A stretch of DNA of 64,000 nt, taken from positions 1-64,000 of the forward strand of contig NZ_AQUR01000096.1 in the NCBI RefSeq assembly GCF_000372525.1, given 5' to 3'. The stretch's first letter is position 1, and every line of letters begins with the position of its first letter. Shown one piece after another: positions 59,058 to 64,000 of the stretch. Below the pieces are notes generated by a model. That model was given only the letters and a program-made list of their open reading frames with translations. It had not been told where the DNA came from and did not search any database. A program made the position numbers and the translations under genes. This DNA comes from Cupriavidus neocaledonicus. Lineage in GTDB: Bacteria > Pseudomonadota > Gammaproteobacteria > Burkholderiales > Burkholderiaceae.

Positions 59058-59600
59058 TCAAACCAGCGCCCGGATCGAATCGAGGTTACGCCAATACCCC
59101 TTCGCGTCCATCCCGCAGCCGAACACATAGCGGTCCGGCACCGCAAAGCCGCAGAAATCCGGATGCATGGGTTTGGCCTTGGTCAGCGTCTTCTCGCACA
59201 GCACCGCGGCGTGGAATTCCCGGGCGCCCATGTCCATGATGCGCTGGCGGATCGCGGCCATGGTCTCGCCTTCATCGAGGATGTCGTCCAGCACCAGCAC
59301 CACGCGGTCCTTAACCGATTCGCGCGGCGCCACGCGCCATTGCATCTCGCCGCCGACGGTCTTGTTGTTGTAGCGCGAGAGGTGGATGTAGTCGAACTCC
59401 AGCGGGAACGCCAGCTTGGGCAGCAGCATGCCGGTGAAGACCACCGCGCCGCCCATCACCGACAGCACTAGCGGGAAGTCATTGCCCATCCTGGCGGTGA
59501 TGTCGGCGGCCATGCGGTCCAGCGAAGCCTGGACTTCTTCGGCGGAGACGATTTCTTCGGAATTGGCCCACAGCTCGCGGGCCTGTTCGGCGCTCATCAT
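59058..59600 (-). CDS. Hypoxanthine-guanine phosphoribosyltransferase-type enzyme
   Basis: A 180-residue purine salvage enzyme. The PRPP-binding loop VVLVLDDILDEGETMAAI and the substrate regions SVMGGAVVFTGMLLPKL and EFDYIHLSRYNNKT identify a type I phosphoribosyltransferase of the Hpt group. The gene starts with two ATGs (59600 and 59597); GGAAAGA upstream fits the first. It lies just downstream of ffh on the same strand. Confidence 0.88.
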   Translation of the reverse strand: MMSAEQARELWANSEEIVSAEEVQASLDRMAADITARMGNDFPLVLSVMGGAVVFTGMLLPKLAFPLEFDYIHLSRYNNKTVGGEMQWRVAPRESVKDRVVLVLDDILDEGETMAAIRQRIMDMGAREFHAAVLCEKTLTKAKPMHPDFCGFAVPDRYVFGCGMDAKGYWRNLDSIRALV

Positions 59601-59652
59601 GATGTCTTTCCTGTTCTTTTGCGGGGAGGCAGTTCGGCTTGCGCGGCGGGCT

Positions 59653-61047
59653 TCAGCGGTTGAAGAGGCCCTTCATGCCGCCCTTCATCGCGCCCATCTG
59701 GCGCATCATCTTCATCATGCCGCCGCCCTTGAGCTTCTTCATCATGGACTGCATCTGGTCGAACTGGTTGAGCAGGCGGTTGACCTCCTGCACCGGCACG
59801 CCGGCGCCCGCGGCGATGCGGCGCTTGCGGCTGGCCTTGATCAGGTCCGGCTTGGCGCGCTCGGCCGGCGTCATGCTGTTGATGATGCCTTCCATGCGCG
59901 CCACCTGCTTCTCGGCCTGGTCCATGTTGGCGCCCTGCGCCTGCTGCGCAAACTGCGCCGGCAGCTTGTCGACCAGGCTGCCCAGGCCGCCCATCTTCTT
60001 CATCTGGCCGATCTGGGCCTTGAAGTCTTCCAGGTCGAAGTCGCCGGTCTTCTTGATCTTCTTGGCCAGCTTCTCGGCCGCTTCCATGTCGACGCCGCGC
60101 TGGGCTTCCTCGACCAGCGCCAGGATGTCGCCCATGCCCAGGATGCGCTGGGCCATGCGGTCCGGGTAGAACGGCTCCAGGCCATCGAGCTTTTCGCCGA
60201 CGCCGACGAACTTGATCGGGCGGCCGGTGATATGGCGCACCGACAGCGCCGCGCCACCGCGCGCATCGCCGTCCAGCTTGGTCAGCACCACGCCGGTCAG
60301 CGGCAGGGTGTCGTTGAAGGCCTTGGCGGTGTTGACCGCGTCCTGGCCCAGCATGGCGTCGACCACGAACAGGGTTTCAGCCGGCTTCAGTTCGGCGTGC
60401 AGCGCGGCGATTTCCTGCATCATCGCCTCGTCGATACCCAGCCGGCCGGCGGTATCGACGATCAGCACGTCGTGGTAATGCTTGCGCGCCCAGTCCACTG
60501 CCGCGCGGGCGATGTCCACCGGCTTCTGGTCTGGCTGCGACGGGAAGAACTCGGCGCCGACCTGCTCGGACACGGTCTTGAGCTGGGCGATGGCGGCGGG
60601 GCGGTAGACGTCGCACGAGACCGTCAGCACCTTCTTCTTTTTGTTTTCCTTGAGCCACTTGGCCAGCTTGCCCACGGTTGTGGTCTTGCCGGCGCCCTGC
60701 AGGCCGGCCATCAGGATGATGGCGGGCGGCTGCACCGCCAGGTTCAGCTCGGCTTCCTTGTTGTTGCCGCCGGCGGCCTCGGCGCCGCCGATCACCGCGG
60801 TCAGCTCGCGCTGGACCACGCCGACCAGGGCCTGCCCGGGGGTGAGGCTGCTGACCACCTCTTCGCCCATGGCCTTTTCCTTCACGCGGGCGACGAATTC
60901 GCGCACGACCGGCAGCGCCACGTCGGCTTCGAGCATGGCAAGGCGCACTTCGCGCAGCATCTCGGCGGTGTTGGCCTCGGTCAGGCGCGCCTCGCCGCGC
61001 ATGGTCTTGACCACACGCGCCAGGCGTTGAGTGAGATTGTCCAGCAT
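59653..61047 (-). CDS. ffh: Signal recognition particle protein Ffh
   Basis: A 464-residue SRP54 GTPase. The N domain is followed by the G domain with G1 GLQGAGKTTTVGKLAKWL, DTAGRLGIDE and TKLDGDARGG. The M domain ends in a methionine-rich region (MMKKLKGGGMMKMMRQMGAMKGGM) that binds signal peptides and 4.5S RNA. ATG 61047 gives MLDNLTQRLARVVKTMRGEARL, the usual N-terminus. Confidence 0.97.
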   Translation of the reverse strand: MLDNLTQRLARVVKTMRGEARLTEANTAEMLREVRLAMLEADVALPVVREFVARVKEKAMGEEVVSSLTPGQALVGVVQRELTAVIGGAEAAGGNNKEAELNLAVQPPAIILMAGLQGAGKTTTVGKLAKWLKENKKKKVLTVSCDVYRPAAIAQLKTVSEQVGAEFFPSQPDQKPVDIARAAVDWARKHYHDVLIVDTAGRLGIDEAMMQEIAALHAELKPAETLFVVDAMLGQDAVNTAKAFNDTLPLTGVVLTKLDGDARGGAALSVRHITGRPIKFVGVGEKLDGLEPFYPDRMAQRILGMGDILALVEEAQRGVDMEAAEKLAKKIKKTGDFDLEDFKAQIGQMKKMGGLGSLVDKLPAQFAQQAQGANMDQAEKQVARMEGIINSMTPAERAKPDLIKASRKRRIAAGAGVPVQEVNRLLNQFDQMQSMMKKLKGGGMMKMMRQMGAMKGGMKGLFNR

Positions 61048-61188
61048 GGCAGGAATCGGGGGAAAAGTCGGAGCAGGGCTCGGGGCTGAAATCGGGAGGC
61101 AGTCCGGCACACGGGTGGGCCGGGAACACCGGCTACACCGGTTCAAGCGGGCCGCCACCGTCCGTGGGCACTAAGGTAAACTGCGTAA

Positions 61189-62124
61189 ATGGTCATTGTA
61201 CTGTATGCCCTGACGGCACTTCTCTATTGCGGCCTGGCCTGGCACGGCTGGGCCACGCGCCATCCGCGCGTGGCTGCTTCGGCCGGCCCGACCGGTGGTT
61301 CGGCCACGGCGGTGCTGGTGGCGGGCGGTGGCATCCCTCCGGCGGGCGGCGCCCACGGCGAAGGGCGCCCGGCGTGGTGGCACGTGCTGATGCTGGCCGC
61401 GCTGGCCAGCCACGGCATGCTGCTGCATGAAACCATCTTTCCGGCCGAGCGCATGATGTTCGGCTTTGCCTTTGCGCTGTCGGCCATGCTGTGGCTGGGC
61501 GTGGGCATCTACTGGATCGAAAGCTTCTTCTTCTCGCTGGCGGGTCTGGGGCTGATCGTGATCCCGGTGGCGCTGCTCGCCAGCCTGATGCCGCTGGCCT
61601 TTCCCGGCTCGCAGATCCTGGGCTACGCCGCGCGGCCGCTGTTCAAGCTGCATTTCATCATCGCCAACGTGGCCTACGGGCTGTTCACGCTGGCCGCCTT
61701 CCACGCCTTTTTGATGCTGCTGGCCGAGCGGCGCCTGCACGGCTTCCGCCACGCGCCGGCGCGGCCGTCGGCGCCACAGCCCGGCCAGTGGCTGGGGCGC
61801 TGGCTGGACCTGCTGCCGCCGCTGCTGACGCTGGAGAAGCTGCTGTTCCGGCTGATCGGCGCCGGCTTCGTGCTGCTGACGCTGACCATCGGCTCGGGCC
61901 TGCTGTTTTCCGAAGAGCTGTTCGGGCGCGCCTTCCGGCTGGACCACAAGACGGTGTTCGCGCTGATCTCGTGGGCCATGTTCGGCGGCATCCTGGCCGG
62001 GCGCGTGTTCCGCGGCTGGCGCGGCAAGGTGGCGCTGCGCTGGGTCATCGCCTCGTTCGGCATCCTGCTGCTGGCCTATGTCGGCAGCCGTTTCGTAATT
62101 GAAGTCGTCCTGCACCGGTTCTGA
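61189..62124 (+). CDS. YpjD/CcsA-like inner-membrane protein (cytochrome c assembly domain)
   Basis: A 311-residue polytopic membrane protein with about eight helices. The central part (MLWLGVGIYWIESFFFSLAGLGLIVIP, LHFIIANVAYGLFTLAAFHAFLML, WAMFGGILAGRVFRGWRGKVALRW) matches the cytochrome c assembly protein domain. Genes of this type commonly face ffh (ypjD in E. coli), as here. The true function is not settled. An Ala/Gly-rich loop at residues 30-60 is unusual. Confidence 0.82.
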   Translation: MVIVLYALTALLYCGLAWHGWATRHPRVAASAGPTGGSATAVLVAGGGIPPAGGAHGEGRPAWWHVLMLAALASHGMLLHETIFPAERMMFGFAFALSAMLWLGVGIYWIESFFFSLAGLGLIVIPVALLASLMPLAFPGSQILGYAARPLFKLHFIIANVAYGLFTLAAFHAFLMLLAERRLHGFRHAPARPSAPQPGQWLGRWLDLLPPLLTLEKLLFRLIGAGFVLLTLTIGSGLLFSEELFGRAFRLDHKTVFALISWAMFGGILAGRVFRGWRGKVALRWVIASFGILLLAYVGSRFVIEVVLHRF

Positions 62125-62130
62125 TTTGCC

Positions 62131-62430
62131 ATGGCACGTATCCTGATCCTGCTGGCCGTGGTGCTGGGCGTCTTCTGGTGGCTGCGCGCCCGCGCGGAGG
62201 CCCGCCTGGCCGAGCATCGCGCCCGCCAGGCGCGCGAGGCCAGTGAACACGCCGCCGCCGGCACGCCCGATGCCGCCGCCGAGCGCATGGTCCAGTGCGC
62301 CCAGTGCGGCGTGCACCTGCCGCAGGGCGACGCCATTGCCTGGCGCGGCCTGCACTACTGCCGGCGCAGCCACCTGCCCGATGAAAGCCGCACCGAAGGT
62401 GGCGACGGCAGCAGCGGCCCCCGCCCATGA
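62131..62430 (+). CDS. PP0621-like small protein with zinc-ribbon-like cysteines
   Basis: A 99-residue protein with one N-terminal transmembrane helix (ILILLAVVLGVFWWLRA), an Ala-rich linker and a compact C-terminal motif CAQCGVHLPQGDAIAWRGLHYCRRSH (C56, C59, C77), written as in the 'PP0621 family' that sits before pilS in proteobacteria. Function unknown. It lies 6 bp after the ypjD-like gene and overlaps the kinase gene by 4 nt. Confidence 0.75.
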   Translation: MARILILLAVVLGVFWWLRARAEARLAEHRARQAREASEHAAAGTPDAAAERMVQCAQCGVHLPQGDAIAWRGLHYCRRSHLPDESRTEGGDGSSGPRP

Positions 62431-64000
62431 CCCAGCCGGCGCCGTCGGCCTGGCAGCGGCTGAACGCCTGGCGCGGCCTGGCGCAGCTGTGGGGCCAGCC
62501 CGAACCGCCTGACTTCCACTGGCGCCTGCTGCGCTATTTCTGCTGGACCCGCGTTGCCGTGGGCCTGCTGCTGGTCGGCTTCGCCCTGATGCGGCGCGGC
62601 GAGCCGGCCGTGGGCGCCGGCACGGCCGCTTCCCCCTTCACTTCCGCCATCCCCGCCTTGCCTTTCGGCCTGGAGGCCATGGGCGGGATCGAGCATGCGG
62701 CGGCCATGGCCGTCGCCGTCCCTTACCTTGGCATTGCCCTGGCGATGCTGGCGGGCACGCTGTGGCGCCGGCATTTCCACCTGCGCGTGCGGGTGCAGGT
62801 GCTGGCCGACCTGGCGCTGCTGGCGCTGGTCTTCAGCGTGCTGGGCCGGGGCGGGCAGGCCGAGGGCCTGGCCATGATCTTCCTGCTGCCGGCGCTGGAA
62901 GCCGGCGCGCTGACCAGCCTGCTGTTCGCGCTGTTTGCCGCGGCGATCTCCGCGCTGGTGGTGATGAGCGGGCCCTTCATGCACACCATCCTGCTGCGCC
63001 AGGCCGATGCCGGCCTGCTGGGCTCGGGCCTGTTCGGCCTGGTGTTCATGATCGCCGCGTTGCTGATGTACATGCTGGCCAACCGCCAGCTTGCGCAGGA
63101 GCGCCTGGCGCTGGCGCGCGAACAGGAGCTGCGCCTGCAGCAGCTGGTCAACCGGCTGATGGTCAACGACATGCAGGACGGCGTGATGCTGGTGCGCGCC
63201 AATGGCGCGGTGGTGGCCGCCAATCCCGCCGCGGTGGTGCTGCTGGGGGTGCAGCCGCACGAGCGCATTTATTCGCGCAAGCTGGGTGGCGTGCCCGCTG
63301 GCGAAGCCGGGCAGGGCGGCGGCGATACCGTGCTGTTCGACCTGCGCCGCATCCCGCGCCTGCAGCCGCTGATGGAAATGCTGCGCGACTGGCTGCGCAG
63401 CAAGGACGACGTGCCGCGCATCCTGCAGCTGCTGCCGATGGCCTCCGGCGCCGCGCTGGCCGACGGCACCATGCAGCATACCCGGCTGCGGCTGCGCTTC
63501 GTGCTGCCGGGCCTGGCCGGGCTGCGCTCGACCATGGCGCATGGCCGCACCGTGCCGGCCGCGCTCGACACCGCCGCGTGGAACGAGCTGTCGCCCGAGG
63601 CCGCCGCGCGCCTGCGCCTGGCCATCGCCCAGAACGAGGCCATGGCGTGGTCGCAGGAGGATGAGGCGCTGCTGCGCAGCGAGATGCGCGACACCGTGCT
63701 GGTCCATATCGAAAGCTGGGAGCGCATCGCCGAACAGGTGCAGCAGGAAAAGCTGGCCGCCATGGGCCGGCTGGTGGCCAGCATCGCGCACCAAATCCGC
63801 AACCCGCTGGCGGCGATCAGCCAGGCCAGCGAACTGCTGGGCGATTCCGGCCGGCATGACCCGGCAGCGCACGAGCCGGGCGGTGCCGATGTCGATATCG
63901 ACGCCCGCCTGCTGCGCATCATCCACGACAACGTGCGCCGGCTGGACCAGGTGGTGTCCGACGTGCTGCAGATGTCGCGCCGCCCGCGCACCGGCCGCAG
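62427..64000 (+). CDS. pilS: PilS-like sensor histidine kinase (3' end outside window)
   Basis: The frame starts in an ATGA overlap and runs past the window edge, giving at least 524 residues. The N-terminal part has about six transmembrane helices (from LRYFCWTRVAVGLLLVGFAL), then a PAS-like region (NDMQDGVMLVRANGAVVAANPAA). The dimerisation/phosphoacceptor motif MGRLVASIAHQIRNPLAAISQ puts the phosphorylated His at 455. The ATPase domain is not in the window. The position after the PP0621-like gene and the membrane layout fit PilS, which controls pilin expression with PilR. Confidence 0.85.
   Translation, partial: MTQPAPSAWQRLNAWRGLAQLWGQPEPPDFHWRLLRYFCWTRVAVGLLLVGFALMRRGEPAVGAGTAASPFTSAIPALPFGLEAMGGIEHAAAMAVAVPYLGIALAMLAGTLWRRHFHLRVRVQVLADLALLALVFSVLGRGGQAEGLAMIFLLPALEAGALTSLLFALFAAAISALVVMSGPFMHTILLRQADAGLLGSGLFGLVFMIAALLMYMLANRQLAQERLALAREQELRLQQLVNRLMVNDMQDGVMLVRANGAVVAANPAAVVLLGVQPHERIYSRKLGGVPAGEAGQGGGDTVLFDLRRIPRLQPLMEMLRDWLRSKDDVPRILQLLPMASGAALADGTMQHTRLRLRFVLPGLAGLRSTMAHGRTVPAALDTAAWNELSPEAAARLRLAIAQNEAMAWSQEDEALLRSEMRDTVLVHIESWERIAEQVQQEKLAAMGRLVASIAHQIRNPLAAISQASELLGDSGRHDPAAHEPGGADVDIDARLLRIIHDNVRRLDQVVSDVLQMSRRPRTGR

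Overview
The window is about 67% GC and fits chromosome 1 of a beta-proteobacterium of the Cupriavidus/Ralstonia group. I infer this from the gene order (dcw cluster, lpxC, dciA-like, secA, argJ; then yacG-zapD-coaE-pilD-pilC-pilB, tRNA-Pro, ispB, rplU-rpmA-obgE-proB, rppH, proS), from the lone Bug- and Liv-type binding proteins, and from the Burkholderia-type porin. No database search was possible. Most of the window is core genome.

Left part (1-11.1 kb): the 3' end of an IS481-type transposase with its terminal repeat, then accessory metabolic genes. These are a Liv-type binding protein, a molybdopterin oxidoreductase coupled to a lipoprotein metallopeptidase, a TetR regulator next to a fadD-like acyl-CoA ligase, a MarR regulator overlapping a small lipoprotein gene, a Bug-type binding protein and a porin with its own terminator. 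coq7 follows.

Central part (12-30.5 kb): a complete dcw cluster on the plus strand, mraZ-rsmH-ftsL-ftsI-murE-murF-mraY-murD-ftsW-murG-murC-ddlB-ftsQ-ftsA-ftsZ. It starts at a sigma70-type promoter overlapped by a 10-bp-periodic array of MraZ boxes and ends at a 16-bp-stem terminator. Most junctions are ATGA overlaps or very short gaps. The ftsW/murG junction is unusual: an extra 113 bp creates a 38-codon reading frame that overlaps both neighbours by 4 nt and repeats the end of ftsW.

Next (30.6-40.8 kb): peroxiredoxin, lpxC, a divergent dciA-like gene, secA, argJ, a DUF815 ATPase, a Nudix hydrolase and an OPT-family transporter. On the minus strand (40.8-48.1 kb) lie the type IV pilus assembly genes pilB-pilC-pilD with coaE, zapD and yacG, then tRNA-Pro(CGG) and ispB.

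Right part (48.2-64 kb): rplU-rpmA-obgE with a clear promoter and terminator, proB, a CNP1-like lipoprotein gene and rppH (minus), then proS, a lytic transglycosylase, a prolyl-hydroxylase-like dioxygenase, an AraC regulator and two LysE-type exporters. hpt and ffh (minus) follow, then a ypjD/ccsA-like gene, a PP0621-like small protein and the 5' part of a PilS-like sensor kinase cut by the window edge.

I see no CRISPR array, prophage, toxin-antitoxin or defence locus. The best candidates for something undescribed are the ftsW-murG insertion, the (Gly-X-His)5 tail of RppH, an atypical codon patch inside rsmH and the operator-like direct repeats before the second LysE gene.
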